Assembly: GCA_022225965.2 (NCBI GenBank)
Contig: JAKJXP020000123.1
Coordinates: forward strand, 1-64,000
Direction of reading: 5' to 3'
DNA from: Diatrype stigma
Taxonomy: Eukaryota; Ascomycota; Sordariomycetes; Xylariales; Diatrypaceae
DNA length: 64,000 bases
The notes beneath the pieces are model-generated. The model did not search any database and was not told the DNA's origin. It saw only the letters and a list, made by a program, of their open reading frames with translations. A program made the position numbers and the translations under genes. This document shows, in pieces, positions 22,560 to 33,635 of this stretch; the first letter of the stretch is position 1, and every line of letters starts with the position of its first letter.

Positions 22560-22565
22560 AATAAA
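22560..22565 (+). terminator. Possible polyadenylation signal of the GT2 gene
   Basis: AATAAA about 160 nt after the GT2 stop codon in an A/T-rich context. Fungal signals are loose, so this is only positional. Confidence 0.3.
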
Positions 22566-23199
22566 AATAACACGTTGCCTTCCGTATAGGTAAGCTTGCC
22601 TAATTCTTTATGTGATTTCTTTTGCCAAGTGACACCACAGGTTCTAGGACAGAACAAACCGAGCTGAGAGCAGAAGCAAAGTCGTTCTTGACTAACTCTG
22701 CGTGTTCATTGCCACCAACTCTGCTGGGGCATACCAGCAATCGCTAGAAATCAATTGCCCAAGATCAATGTACGCATATGACATACCTAGGTATTAGACA
22801 TATAGGTATGAAGAACGGTTGTGGTTGAGCTCCTTTCTCCAGCTGTGAGATAAAGCGTGAGATAGCTACCATTGTATGGTAGGGAGTAGGTATTGGTCGC
22901 ATCAAACAAGGTCAGTAACTACATGATGTATGATGTAAGTCTTACAGAAGCTCAGAGGGTCTGCACTGTTGATAATGTTGAAGCCTGCATGAGTGTAGAC
23001 ATGATGGATCATGTGTTGATGCAAGAGTGGCCTTCATTGCGAAGCCGGAGCAAAGAAAAGATTAAAGGGGTTTTGGAAACCCTTTGAGGTCCCCGAACTG
23101 ATATTCGATAAACGGGGATATCGTTCAATGAAGCTGCTTGAATAGGTAAGGAAGGAAGTCACCCTAAATAACGGTATGATGCGTAAAACAGAAGCGGTA

Positions 23200-23253
23200 C
23201 TCGTCAGGGCTCCAAACGCCTTCTGACCCACATTTTGCCCGCTTTGCGGATGT
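23200..23253 (+). repeat. Left terminal inverted repeat of the MITE
   Basis: Starts CTCGTCAGGGCTCCAAACGC and contains TTTTGCCCGCTT. Pairs with the right repeat with six transitions. Confidence 0.88.
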
Positions 23254-23695
23254 AATTAAGAACTTTTATTTTATTACGAATTTTTATTTTATTATATTAA
23301 TTAATATATATAATTTATATACATTCTTATTTAAAAAATATATAACATACCGTATTATAATGTTTTATATAAATATATTAAAATAAAGCCGAATTGGTTT
23401 TAACGAAAATTTTAATAATGCTTATAAAATAAGCAATTATTATTTTTCGAAATAACCTGCGATATATAATAATTATAAAGCTCGGAAATGCTAATTATAA
23501 GAGTTATACGTATTAAAGCCGTATTATTTTATTTAATAATTTATTATAAAAAGTTTATATATAAATGCTTTATATTAATATATACGGTTATATTAATAAA
23601 TAATGAAATATATAAGGTTATATTTAATTTATATAGGAAATTATATAAATAACTTTATAAAATAAAGGTTCGTAATATAATGAAAATATCTAACC

Positions 23696-23749
23696 ACATT
23701 TGCGAAGCGGGCAAAATGTGAGTCAGAAGGCGTTTGGAGCCTTAACGAG
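23696..23749 (-). repeat. Right terminal inverted repeat of the MITE
   Basis: Reverse complement starts CTCGTTAAGGCTCCAAACGC. Followed directly by the TA duplication. Confidence 0.88.
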
Positions 23750-24342
23750 TAGGCGGCATTGATAGGCAAAACTTATAGGAAGTCGAGCTTGACATTTTAC
23801 GGCCAAAAGCCACATCGCTACATACATTTACCTACCTACCTAACTAGAGCCCCTATATGTACATTATGTACATAAATAGCAGTTGATTGGGCCTCGACAA
23901 TGGGACATCAAGACACCTAAAGATATTGTGTTACATTGGTGAAGTGGACAAGTTATAGTGCCTGAGTGGGTGTGCATTATCTGTACAATTTACAACTTAC
24001 ACCAGCTACAACAGCACCTACAATACCTACAATACCTACAATAGCACCTGTTCATTCAGCTATCCCTTCAACTCTTCTCTTGTTGCTATTCGGAACACCA
24101 AGATCATCTACGGGAATACGGAAGCCTACTTACATAGTAGGTAATTTTTAGGTAGCAAAGCTACGGCTGTTCGCATCATAATTTCGTGTTTGTCGCTATA
24201 ACGAAACCCGATACCTCTTTTTCTATGATTCTCCAAGAATCCTCCATATCGCCCCAGTCAACCAAACAAAGAACGCAGGCAACCATATAGCAATAAACAA
24301 CGAACGATCACCCAGCAAACCGGATAGAAGGGGGCATTCAAA

Positions 24343-25372
24343 ATGGTAAGATAAACCATCTCACATCTACTAGCCGCCTACCCAGTCTCTCTGCCTGTCA
24401 GCCAGCCAGCCGAGCCCCCTCAAGCAACACACACAAGGCTAACCTACGCCCTCGCCCAACCGCGCGCAATCCCCACGAAAACAGAACACGCAGTTCAACT
24501 CAGCGCTCAAGCAATCGACGTCCCTAAAGCGCGACCTCGCGAACCTGACCACCACCTCCGACAATGGCGACCAGCCGACCCCCGCGGCGCTCGGGTCCGT
24601 GTCGGCGTCGCTGACGGCCTTCGCGCGGACGCTGGACGAGTACACGGCGCTGGCGCGGCAGGAGCTGAACCCGGCGAAGCAGGAGAAAGCCCACGATCGG
24701 ATCCGCAACTTCCGCGCCGAGCTGGCCGACTTCCGCGCGCGCTTCGACGGCCTCAAGCGCGCGCGCGAGGACGCCCAGCACGCCTCCAACCGGTCCGAGC
24801 TGCTGGGCCGTCGCCCCTATGCCGCCGCCACCCCCGAGAACCCCTACGCCCATGCCGCCATGGCCGCCGCCGCTGCGGGGGGATCGCCGAGTAGTAATAG
24901 CGTGCCGACGAATAGGTACGGGAGTGGCGGGACGGTGGGGGGACAGCTGCAGATGGGCAGTGATGACTACACGCGCGAGTCGCACGCGCTGAGGGAGCAG
25001 AACTTCTTCTCGCAGACGAATAATGCGCTGGACGACTACATTGCGCGGTAAGCAGGCAGGAAGATAAGGGGTGTTAGCCTACTCGGGCTCGGGCTGGCTG
25101 TTCCCGGGCCAGGTTGACTACACAACAGAGCATGCTTGCTAACTTAAGATCTACAACACAGAGGCCAAGCTGTCCTCGGCGACCTAGGCGCACAGCGCGA
25201 GATGCTGAAGAACACCCAGAAGAGGCTGTACAGCGTCGCCAACACGCTGGGCGTCAGCGGCGACACCATACGCATGATCGAGAGGCGGGCCAAGCAGGAC
25301 AAATGGATCTTCTGGGCGGGTGCTCTTGTCTTCTTCGGGTTTTGCTGGCTGTGCTTGCACTACTTACGGTAG
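24343..25372 (+). CDS. bos1: ER-to-Golgi v-SNARE Bos1 (membrin/GOSR2 family)
   Basis: Predicted 258-residue protein from three exons: 24343-24345, 24485-25047 and 25162-25372. The first exon is just the ATG, followed by donor GTAAGA; the second starts AACACGCAG, giving MNTQFNSALKQS, the expected start of fungal Bos1. Intron 2 (114 nt, GTAAGC...ACACAG) splits the Arg codon in IAR-GQAVLGDL. Residues about 1-115 form the N-terminal helical domain (SLKRDLANL, ELADFRARFDGLKRARED), then a Gly/Ser/Ala-rich linker, a SNARE motif at about 165-235 (REQNFFSQTNNALDDYIA..LKNTQKRLYSVANTLGVSGDTIRMIERRAKQD, given in parts) and a C-terminal membrane anchor (WIFWAGALVFFGFCWL) with a very short luminal tail. 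Bos1 sits on COPII vesicles and pairs with Sec22, Bet1 and Sed5. Codon use is strongly GC-biased. Confidence 0.93.
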
Positions 25373-25963
25373 AAAATGGGAACTAGGTGATGTGAGAAAG
25401 GTATATTGGTGGGCGGGACAGTGGCTGGGATCAGACAAACGACCGGTGAGTCAAGGGAAAGGAGGCCGGTGGCAGCCAGGCAGAATTGGCCTGCTCCGGA
25501 AAGCTGGTAAGGGTCGTGGTCCTTACTTAGGGAATCTATCTGATACCTATGCATGGCATTTGCAGCGAGGCGTTGGGCGTTTTAGTTTTCTCGAATTCGA
25601 AAAAAAGTCGGTTGACCCCTTTAATGGCATCTTCGTCACTACCCAACTATGCAGCCATTCATTCCCCCCTTCCTCAGGTATTCAACCATCAGTCTCAATG
25701 CTGTAGACATTACTGCCGCCGTGAAAGCTGCCCATCCTACCAGTCGCAAATGACAGGGGCAAGCGGCTAGTATCAAAGGCGCCAAGCGCAGGTTTGATTC
25801 GCCAAATCGCCATCCACCTGGAAGAGGAAGCGCTTAACGAGGCAAATTCGACTTCTCAAGTAGGCTATGAACCAACAATATACACGTCAGCTAGCGGGGT
25901 AGGGAAAGGTACTCAACCCCTGGGAAGTCGAAGGGCTGGGGTGAACCGGGCCGGGCCTCAAAT
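25373..25963. other. Intergenic region before the HET gene
   Basis: About 590 bp holding the Bos1 3' UTR and the HET-gene promoter. Nothing distinctive is seen; frames here are short. Confidence 0.5.
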
Positions 25964-28399
25964 ATGTCACTTTTCTCCTTACACTCGGACAGACAAAGGC
26001 TACAGTTTGGCTACAACAAGCCAACTACGAAGACATTTCCATATCCAACCAGCTTCCCATATGGCGCAGCACCTACTTCAGTCGAGATTGTGAGCAAAAT
26101 GCAGCTAAAGAGTCGTGAGATCTACAGTCAAGAGACCAACCAACCACCAATGGAGTGCGAAGTGTGTTCCGCAATCGTCCGCTTTTGCCATGCAGCAAGT
26201 CAATGGCAAATTCTGGGGGATATGCACGAACTCATGAAATCTCGGTGCGAAATCCATTCCAGCCTATTCACAAAACTGTATTTAATAGCATCCAAAGAAG
26301 GGGCAGAATCAGGTACTGCTGACCCAGGTTCGGGACCATACGTTCAGCTATGCAACGACAATGTCGGCTCCCGAACCCTTGTATATATTCAATGGCGCCG
26401 CCGATACAATCTTTACCTTGCGGTAAAACCAGCAGCCAATCTAAATTTACCGGATAACGCTCCCCGGACTAGGACTTCTGATGCAAACTGGATCGACCTT
26501 TCCCTACTGAAGAAATTCAAGAGAGATTGCGAATGTCATCACCGCTGCAGCGACGAGCCGCTCCATACGGTTTTCACCGCGAGACCTCAATACCTGATAG
26601 ATGTGGTGAATCTTTGCATAGTTCCATGCCCACCAGATGCGAAATATGCAGCTCTGAGCTACGTCTGGGGAGGCGTTACGGCTCTGCTGGCTACAAAAGG
26701 CAACATCGATAAGCTTAGGACACCTGGGGAATTGGGCAGTACAGCCAGCTTGACTTTGATTCCACGGACTGTGCTCCATGCGATAGAGCTCACCAAGGTC
26801 CTTGGAGAGACGTATCTCTGGTGTGACGCGTTATGCATTATGCAGGACGACGAAAATAGGCACCTGGAACTCGCGAACATGGCGAGTATATATGCGAATG
26901 CTTCTTTCACCATTGTCGCCGCCAATGGCGAAAGTGCGAACCACGGTCTTCCAGGCTTAAAGGGAATTTCAGGACCCAGACCACGCAACACAATGTCGTG
27001 GCCACTTGGCGAGTCACTGGGACTTGAGCTTGTGCCCGGCATTGGAGGTCGTCGCGACACTTCGACGACCAGGTTTTGGTCATCAAGAGCATGGACCTTA
27101 CAAGAGGGCCTTCTTTCTCATAAGCTGCTCATATTCCACGACGATACTGCGAGTTGGTCGTGTAGTCGTGGTTCTTACTATGAGCATATGACCTGGCCAA
27201 ACGAGGAGATGAGGGGAGGGCCTTCAACAGGCCTCGGTATCAGCCATCAGGATATCGGCTTCTCGGATCATGTACCCGATCCTGGTAAGTTGATAGAGCT
27301 TATATACAGGTTCAATCAATTGGACCTCACTTATCCAGAAGACGTGCTTGGCGCATTTTCTGGCTTTATGGCTGGCCTTGGGAGGTCATGGGGCGAGTTC
27401 GTTTCGGGTCTACCTACGGTGTTTTTCAACCTAGCCCTTCTCTGGGAGTTGAGCGGTAATGTAAAACCGCGGATCTCTAGAGGCCGGACGGAACCTGCAT
27501 GCCTGCCAAGCTGGAGCTGGGCTGGTTGGACAGGTGATGAGATGAGTTATAAGTCATGGGAAAGGGTTATCGGCCAGTTTACCCCTAGTCCAACGGGTGG
27601 GAAAATGTCCAATAGTACATCAGTTCTTGTTTGGCAAAGCCATCAAACTCGTGACGGCCCGGGAACGACCATCGACTTCCGTTGGTCACTATTTCAGGAC
27701 CGATATACAAAGGATGCTTCGCATCCTGTTCCCAGCGACTGGGCACGACTTTCTGTGGATGATGTGTGTAAACACCTCGATGTCTGCTATGATTGCGATA
27801 CTTTCGTCCAGAACGACCGCGCTCAATACAGCCCCGACACCCTTAGAAATTTCCCACGGTGTGATGCGCACAACAGCTCCCGATGGCCTATCAGAAGGGA
27901 TCATTTTCAATCCAGTTACATATACGTGCATACTTCCCGGCCAGGGAAGCTATTTGCGTTCCCTCTCCCCATACCAGAGGACAAACGTGTGCCAGCAATA
28001 ACATACGCGCCATTTATATCATGCACTGCATGGAGGGCTTGGTTTCAAGCTGGCGGTCCAAGCCCAGCGGAATTCTCGGCCATCCGCGGCCATCTATTCC
28101 TCATAGATGTCTTGCACGAATCTAGCAATGAAGTCGTGGGCTGTCTCAACCCTCAGGTGGAAATACAGCCAGGTGATCGAATCGAGCTGATCGAGCTCGC
28201 GGAGTGTCGAATCGTCCCAGAGGATGATATGTGGGATTACTTTTACCCGGAAATGAAGGCTACTGGCGTGTATGATGTTTCCTACGTCATGTGCATTAGA
28301 TGGGAAGATGGAATCGCCTATCGCCAAGGGGTAGGCCGTATTAGGAAGGATGCTTGGGAGAAGGTGCAAAAGGAGAAGATTCACGTGATGTTGGGGTGA
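25964..28399 (+). CDS. HET-domain (heterokaryon incompatibility) protein
   Basis: Single continuous frame of 811 residues from ATG 25964. The HET domain starts near residue 227 with AALSYVWG and continues with VLHAIELTKVLGETYLWCDALCI, then MASIYANASFTIVAANG, and the downstream motif RAWTLQEGLLS near 376. These three blocks define the family. An N-terminal Cys motif (CEVCSAIVRFCH, about 66-77) and DCECHHRC (about 187-194) could bind metal, as in other HET-protein leaders. HET proteins trigger cell death or growth arrest after fusion of unlike mycelia, or act in immunity-like responses. No NACHT, WD40 or ankyrin partner domain is visible; the long C-terminal part (about 450-811) is uncharacterised. 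Base composition is lower in GC than in neighbouring housekeeping genes. The start is uncertain: a second ATG (MQLKSREIYS, residue 46) also fits. Confidence 0.9.
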   Translation: MSLFSLHSDRQRLQFGYNKPTTKTFPYPTSFPYGAAPTSVEIVSKMQLKSREIYSQETNQPPMECEVCSAIVRFCHAASQWQILGDMHELMKSRCEIHSSLFTKLYLIASKEGAESGTADPGSGPYVQLCNDNVGSRTLVYIQWRRRYNLYLAVKPAANLNLPDNAPRTRTSDANWIDLSLLKKFKRDCECHHRCSDEPLHTVFTARPQYLIDVVNLCIVPCPPDAKYAALSYVWGGVTALLATKGNIDKLRTPGELGSTASLTLIPRTVLHAIELTKVLGETYLWCDALCIMQDDENRHLELANMASIYANASFTIVAANGESANHGLPGLKGISGPRPRNTMSWPLGESLGLELVPGIGGRRDTSTTRFWSSRAWTLQEGLLSHKLLIFHDDTASWSCSRGSYYEHMTWPNEEMRGGPSTGLGISHQDIGFSDHVPDPGKLIELIYRFNQLDLTYPEDVLGAFSGFMAGLGRSWGEFVSGLPTVFFNLALLWELSGNVKPRISRGRTEPACLPSWSWAGWTGDEMSYKSWERVIGQFTPSPTGGKMSNSTSVLVWQSHQTRDGPGTTIDFRWSLFQDRYTKDASHPVPSDWARLSVDDVCKHLDVCYDCDTFVQNDRAQYSPDTLRNFPRCDAHNSSRWPIRRDHFQSSYIYVHTSRPGKLFAFPLPIPEDKRVPAITYAPFISCTAWRAWFQAGGPSPAEFSAIRGHLFLIDVLHESSNEVVGCLNPQVEIQPGDRIELIELAECRIVPEDDMWDYFYPEMKATGVYDVSYVMCIRWEDGIAYRQGVGRIRKDAWEKVQKEKIHVMLG

Positions 28400-29075
28400 C
28401 CATATCACAGGATACAACAAGACAGAACTACCACTGGATTCTCAAGCAGACTCACAGTCCCAGCTGCTTTGCAAAGAGCTTCCTCAGGTCAACTGCACCT
28501 GCGTAGGAGAGCCTTGATCGTATATAGATGGGTAGTGAAGTCACGGCGATGTGGTAACTTACCACGCGAATGGCTGACCCGTGTATTGTTATCACAAATG
28601 TCTTTCACCGGGAGGCTTTGGTGTCAAGCAAGCAACCGGATAGTTGTTAGATCTCAGTTCGAATCATCACCGCGCACTACCTAGCCCATGGTATAGCAAT
28701 ATTACTAAGTTGAGCCGTACGTTCTATTATACAATGAATATCATAACGCATGATAACAGAATCCCAGCCCACCCATACCGTACCTGGCGCCAATCCCATT
28801 CCCAATCCCAAGCCTAACAAAGTGGTATCATATATCTCATGCCGTGCGTACCCGTGCGTACCTTGCATTGCCTGAAGCATACCTAGCAATCCTGAGCCAG
28901 AGATAACCCAACACCAAAAATAACAATCTCATGCCTAGTTCGCCTCGCTTTTTTTCCCTCCATTCCTTATCCGAAAATTCCGTTAGTTTCCCTTTTGATT
29001 CTGGCTTCTCCTCACTTGTTCCCAAAAATATCAAACGAACGCCCCTTCCCCGTAAATCCAACACATTGAGCGACA
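28400..29075. other. Convergent intergenic region
   Basis: About 680 bp between the 3' ends of the HET gene (+) and the membrane-protein gene (-). No repeat or gene is evident. Confidence 0.5.
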
Positions 29076-30689
29076 TTATAAATACCGCCCTCTCCTTTCC
29101 ACCGCCTCTCCGGGCAGCGACGGAGGCAATTCGTCGATGTCCAAGATCGGGGACTGGCTCTCGTGGCTGGCCGACCTAGGCCCCTTCCCCCTCTCCAACT
29201 GACTCAGCCAAACCTGGTCCCCTCCCTCTTCGCCGCCTCCGCCTCCACCTCTGTCTCTGCCGCCATTCGACCTCGTCCGAGAGTGGCGCGCCCAGAACCG
29301 GGAACCATTGGGCCTCCCGGTGGCGGGATTCCCACGTACGCCGCTACCGATTTCGGAACCGGCGTTAGCGTGGGCGTAGTAGTTCGGGCTGGCGGGGCCG
29401 AGACCGGGACTGGGACCGGGACCGGATCCGGATCCGGGAAGCGGGTGGGACCCGTTATTAGCGTTCCCGTTGTAAGCGTTAGCGTTCCCGTTCCCGCTAC
29501 CGTAGGAGTGGGAGCGCAGACTCTTGATGAGGCGGTTGAGGATGACGAACTCGACCTTGAGCTTGACGCCGTAGACGCAGGGCTTGAAGGCGCCCTGCAG
29601 GTAGAAGAGGTCGGCGCACTGGATGCCGAGGAGCGTGGCGTCGAGGGCGATGATCAGCAGGTTCGTGTAGATGAGGTGGTGCAGGACCTGGTGCGTGGTA
29701 TCGGAGCCGTTGCGGTGGTGGTGGTCCCGGCTGCGCTTGCTGTCTTTTTGGTTGTGGTTTCCACCACCGAGACCAAAGGCCGATGGGGAAGGCGTCGCTG
29801 TCAGCGCCGACGAGGACGAGTACGACTTGTGGAGCAGCGAGCTGTCCCGCAGGAACTTGCGCGCCTGGTAGATGTACAGGATGCTCAGGGAGGTCTCCTG
29901 CACGAAGAAGACGATGAGCTGCAGCCGGTCCCAGATGGTGTTGATGTGCATCAAGTTCGGGTTGATGTTCGTGGCTTGCTGCGGGTAGTGGGTAATATAG
30001 CATCAGCAACAGCACTGCTGAGAAAACTCATCACTCATGGCGGCATTGGGATCTAGATGTGACAGGGGCCTCTTGATTCACGAAGCACTTTTCACATCAC
30101 CACCGAGGAACGAGCAGGGTCGTTTTCTCAACTAAGGTATCACCCAAATACTACCTCTAGATGAAAGGAGTCCATAGGTGGAGAGACCTGAGAATGAGGG
30201 CCAAGTAGGAAGTAGAGGCTAGGAGGAAAATATAGGAAAAAAAGAAATCTGAAAAACCAAGGCTTCAAACTTCAAACTCACAGCAAGGATCCCGATGACG
30301 ATAGTCGGCACGGAGAAGACGACCGAGTTGAACAGCAGGGCGGCCTTGATCCAGCGCAGGGCGGCCTCCTCGCGCATGATGAGGTGCAGGCGGGAGTAGA
30401 GGACCCAGCTCTGGGGCACGACCATGGCGAGCCAGGTGAGGTAGATCATGGTGATGGAGCCGGCGAGGTGGCGCCAGACGCCGAAGTCGGCGAGGATGAT
30501 GAAGAGCGGCTGCAGGATGACGCCCCAGGAGCCGACCGCGCACGACCAGAAGTACAGTCCGCGCCGCCGCTTGAACCGCATGAACAGCGACGTGTTAATC
30601 TCGGCCCCGACGAACCACGAGATCCCGAAGAAGGCGGCCATCGTCATGGACATCGGGAGGTCCGTCTTGATGTCGGGTATGTCGCCCAT
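29076..30689 (-). CDS. Multi-pass membrane protein (DUF7703-like, 7-TM type)
   Basis: Predicted 436-residue protein from two exons, 30282-30689 and 29076-29978; the 303-nt intron has donor GTGAGT and acceptor CCCGCAG and is phase 0, joining IVIGILA to QATNINPN. Exon 1 has four hydrophobic helices (about residues 13-35, 45-68, 75-98, 115-136), starting MGDIPDIK. Exon 2 continues with DRLQLIVFFVQETSLSILYIYQ and, after a charged loop rich in His/Arg/Ser (about 190-220), a helix LLIIALDATLLGIQCADLFYL. That gives about seven membrane segments followed by a hydrophilic Gly/Asn/Ser/Pro tail of about 150 residues. The pattern matches a family of fungal integral membrane proteins of unknown function; receptor activity is not established. 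A second small exon within the long intron cannot be excluded. Confidence 0.75.
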
Positions 30690-33001
30690 CGTGGTGGTGG
30701 TGGTGGTGGTGGGTTCTTCTACCAGGTCTTCTGTCTCTTCTTCTTCTTCCTCCTTTTCTTCTCCTTCTCTATGTGTTGGTATCTATCCCTCGCAGTTTAA
30801 TGCTTACATCATAATATGCGGGACCCTCGGGTGGGCTGTGGGGACTTTCTGTCTTTTATCTTCTATAATGGGGGTGATCAGGAGTGATGACTTCCTATAG
30901 ATAGGATATAGAAGCGTATGTGAATATGTATGTACGCATGCAATTATGTACGTATTTACGGTCTATACACATCGGAAACCAAAGGAGGAAGAAAATGGAA
31001 CGGAAAGGAGGGGGGAAGCAAGGTAGGTCTAACTATGGACTGACTGGCCCTGGACGACGATCCCATATGTAAAGGTTAGATCAATGGTTGAGAATAGTTT
31101 GGGGGAGGTGATGGCGATGATGACAGTGACGGTGACAGTGACCAGTGACAGTGATGGTGAGTAAGTAACGAGTGGTGGTGGTGGTTTATGGTACTCCGGG
31201 TTTGCAGCCAACCGAGCGACATGGATGCTGGTCTTACACCACAAGGCGCGGTAATGAAAGCGCCTCGATGCTACCTAAATATGCAGGCCCCCCGATCGTC
31301 ATCGAGAGGCGGGAGGAGGCGGGAGGCGTACTTATCTCTAGCCAACCTAATCCCACACAGTCAGACAAGGTACGCGATCTGACGGCAGTCCCAAACAACT
31401 ATCCAGCTACTTCATATTTGCGTACATGTTCGTGAGAAGACACCGATATTTTTGGAACCCGTTACCTCAAGCATGTAGGTCTTATAGGTGGTAACCCCTA
31501 TAGCCCTATCCCCAGGTTCAGCTTCACAAGTAGGTACAGATTTATAATTACCTATGTATATGAATAACTACCCATCAATCACACCGAGCAGCTTTCCGAC
31601 GGCTGCTGTAACCGAAGTTATCCAGTGAATCTAACGTCGTAAGCTGAACTGCTGTCGCTATCCTTCGTAGCTTTGCTGCTACCCTTCCCCTCAAAATACG
31701 ACGCTATCCATGTCTGCCCGGCATCTAAAATAAGCGCCTATCCGACGACTATGTGATGATCTGTACCTATGGGTACATGCTGGTAGGTAATTAGGTACCT
31801 AGTATTGTACATAATGCAATTACAGCCCCGAGGGCGTCCCGTTGTGTCACTGCATAGCAGCTGAGGATATGATGGTTGCCTCTGGACCAGCCAGCTTCAC
31901 CCCCTCAGCCCCCTTTCCTGAAATGGGACGTTGCGCCGGGATTGTCTGAACTGAACGGTGCTGCATTCGATGATTTGCTTAGGTATGTATGTGGTCCTTC
32001 GCGTTGATTCACGTTGCAATTCTTTTTTCCTCTTCCTTTTCTCCTTTGTATGTTCTTTTCCTGTCCTTGTACCACCAAATTGTATCGAGCAGGTAGGACA
32101 AAGTAGATGCGGTCGGCATAACCAGCTCATTATGATCTCCTCATTATAGGGCTGTTGGGCCGGCACTATCGCTTACAGCTCGGGGCCGCAGCCAATCAGG
32201 GAGCGTGGTTGCATGTTTATACCACCTGGCAGGGTCGCTTAGCGCTGGGTTCACTCCCGCATGTCGCCATCCCACCAACCCAGGACCTAAAATAGCGCTG
32301 GGGACGGGAGCTCGGGAACTAACTAGAGGGTTGGGACATTGATGGTCTGGGCCGCTTTCAGGCTTTCAGGCTTTCAGGGGGGAGATACTGCAAATCTCCA
32401 AAGTACCTACTGTAGATACCTATTGTCACTTGTAAAATATTGAGGCAGAGCTTGTTACCGTGGATACCATATAATACTGATTTAGGCCCTAAGGGAAGCG
32501 GGATGATAACAATGCTTTCTTCGTACAGGAAACCTGCTCGTCACGGCTACATATGTGTGTCCGTATGTGTGTATGTATGTATGTGTGTATGTATGTACAT
32601 ACAGTATCACAGTAAGCTCCCGGGATGCTGGCGCATGGGATATGGGATATTCACTATAACTACCATGTCCTGTATCCATCCATATCCTGTATTTAGCTGG
32701 CACCTTCAAGCGGTCGAATAGTATTGAGCGATAGGCAGACGTTGTATAAGAGTGATTAAAGCTTCTGCTTCTACCCAGGTTCGAGTTCTGGGTGGTTCAG
32801 GCTACCTACATAGGTACAACCATGTGATGAGGCAATGCTCCCTGCTAGACAAGTACAAAGTAGCCACCGCAATAGAGCAGCGAGATAGGCGGATGGGAGA
32901 TGGTGTATCTTGACGATGTCTCTGCTCTGTTCTGTTCCTGACTCAAACCACCCTAGGCCCTGACACTGCAATACATGGCACTGCATCTGTAACTAGGTAG
33001 T
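30690..33001. other. Intergenic region, 2.3 kb
   Basis: Contains a GGT repeat just upstream of the membrane-protein ATG (30691-30712), CT-rich runs (30725-30770), GTGACAGTGAC repeats (31118-31160), GTATGTAT repeats (32560-32600) and a triplicated CTTTCAGG (32355-32379). Several TAGGTA/TACCTA motifs occur near 31780-31805. No gene is supported. Confidence 0.5.
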
Positions 33002-33490
33002 TCACTTCTCGGCGACTGCCGCCGTGGATCCCTTGGGCTCCCACCCCTCCTTGGCCATCTCGAACCCCTCCATGGTGAAGGCCGGCGCCACGGTGCACCC
33101 GACCAGGGTCCAGTCGCCGAGGCTCAGGGCGTGCTGCCACTCGCCGCGCTGGACGACGGCCTGCGGGCGCTGGCCGGCCCACAGGTCCGCGCCGAGGACC
33201 ACGTCGCGCGTCGGCGCCCCGTCGTCGTTCGAGAGCGACAGCCGCAGCGGCGCTCCCGCGTAGTAGTGCCACACCTCGACCGCGTCCAGCACCCGGTGCC
33301 AGTGCGACAGGCCCGACTCGCCCTCGAGCAGGTAGTAGATCTGCGTGCTGATCGAGCGGGCCTCGCCGGATTCGCTGGTGGTGGAGGTCACGGGGTCCCG
33401 GAACGTCTCGATGAAGTAGCCCTTCTCCGGGTGCGGCGAGAGGTTCAGCTCCGCGATCACTTCCTTGGCGGTGCGCTGCGAGGTTGCCAT
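33002..33490 (-). CDS. Cupin-fold DUF985 protein (YML079w-like)
   Basis: Single exon, 162 residues, start MATSQRT at 33490. The frame continues upstream, but there it translates a (GTGTGG)n/(AATGTG)n microsatellite and is not credible. Family landmarks in order: AELNLSPHPEKGYFIETFRD (about 15-34), QIYYLLEGE (about 51-59), SHWHRVLDAVEVWHYYAG (about 62-79), PQAVVQRGEWQHA, and GCTVAPAFTMEGFEMA near the C terminus. This is the Cupin_5/DUF985 family of small RmlC-like beta-barrel proteins, e.g. yeast YML079w, whose substrate is unknown. Length is normal. Codon use is strongly GC-biased, so it is likely a well-maintained gene. Confidence 0.9.
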   Translation of the reverse strand: MATSQRTAKEVIAELNLSPHPEKGYFIETFRDPVTSTTSESGEARSISTQIYYLLEGESGLSHWHRVLDAVEVWHYYAGAPLRLSLSNDDGAPTRDVVLGADLWAGQRPQAVVQRGEWQHALSLGDWTLVGCTVAPAFTMEGFEMAKEGWEPKGSTAAVAEK

Positions 33491-33635
33491 CCTGGTTCTG
33501 GTTCTTTTGTCGGTTTGTCTGTCTGTCTTGTCCGTATGTCTGTCTCTGGGGTGCTGTAGTGTTGTAGTGCGTGCTAAGACAAGAAAAGAATTGTGGCTGA
33601 TGGAGACTGTAGGTGATGTGGTGGGTGTTGGTGTT

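Larger units (their letters stand above)
23200..23749. mobile_element. RIP-mutated MITE with TA target duplication
   Basis: A 550-bp element bounded by 54-bp terminal inverted repeats (23200-23253 and 23696-23749) that match at 48 of 54 positions; all six differences are transitions (C/T or G/A). TA dinucleotides flank both ends (23198-23199 and 23750-23751), the target site of Tc1/mariner-type transposases (Fot1/Pot2 group in fungi). The interior is extremely AT-rich and has no coding frame. The size, lack of transposase and TA duplication fit a non-autonomous MITE; the transition-only differences and AT-rich interior fit repeat-induced point mutation. The parental transposon is not in the window. 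Confidence 0.85.
22399..24342. other. Intergenic region containing an AT-rich MITE
   Basis: Nearly 2 kb between the GT2 and Bos1 genes. It holds the inverted-repeat element at 23200-23749, a polyadenylation-like hexamer at 22560 and a short CTACAATAC repeat at about 24008-24042. No gene is supported. Confidence 0.55.

Noticed and set aside
32760..32810. T-arm-like sequence CCAGGTTCGAGTTCTGG suggesting a tRNA
   Set aside because: No matching 5' acceptor strand, D-arm or anticodon arm could be found upstream, and the opposite strand does not fold as a tRNA either.
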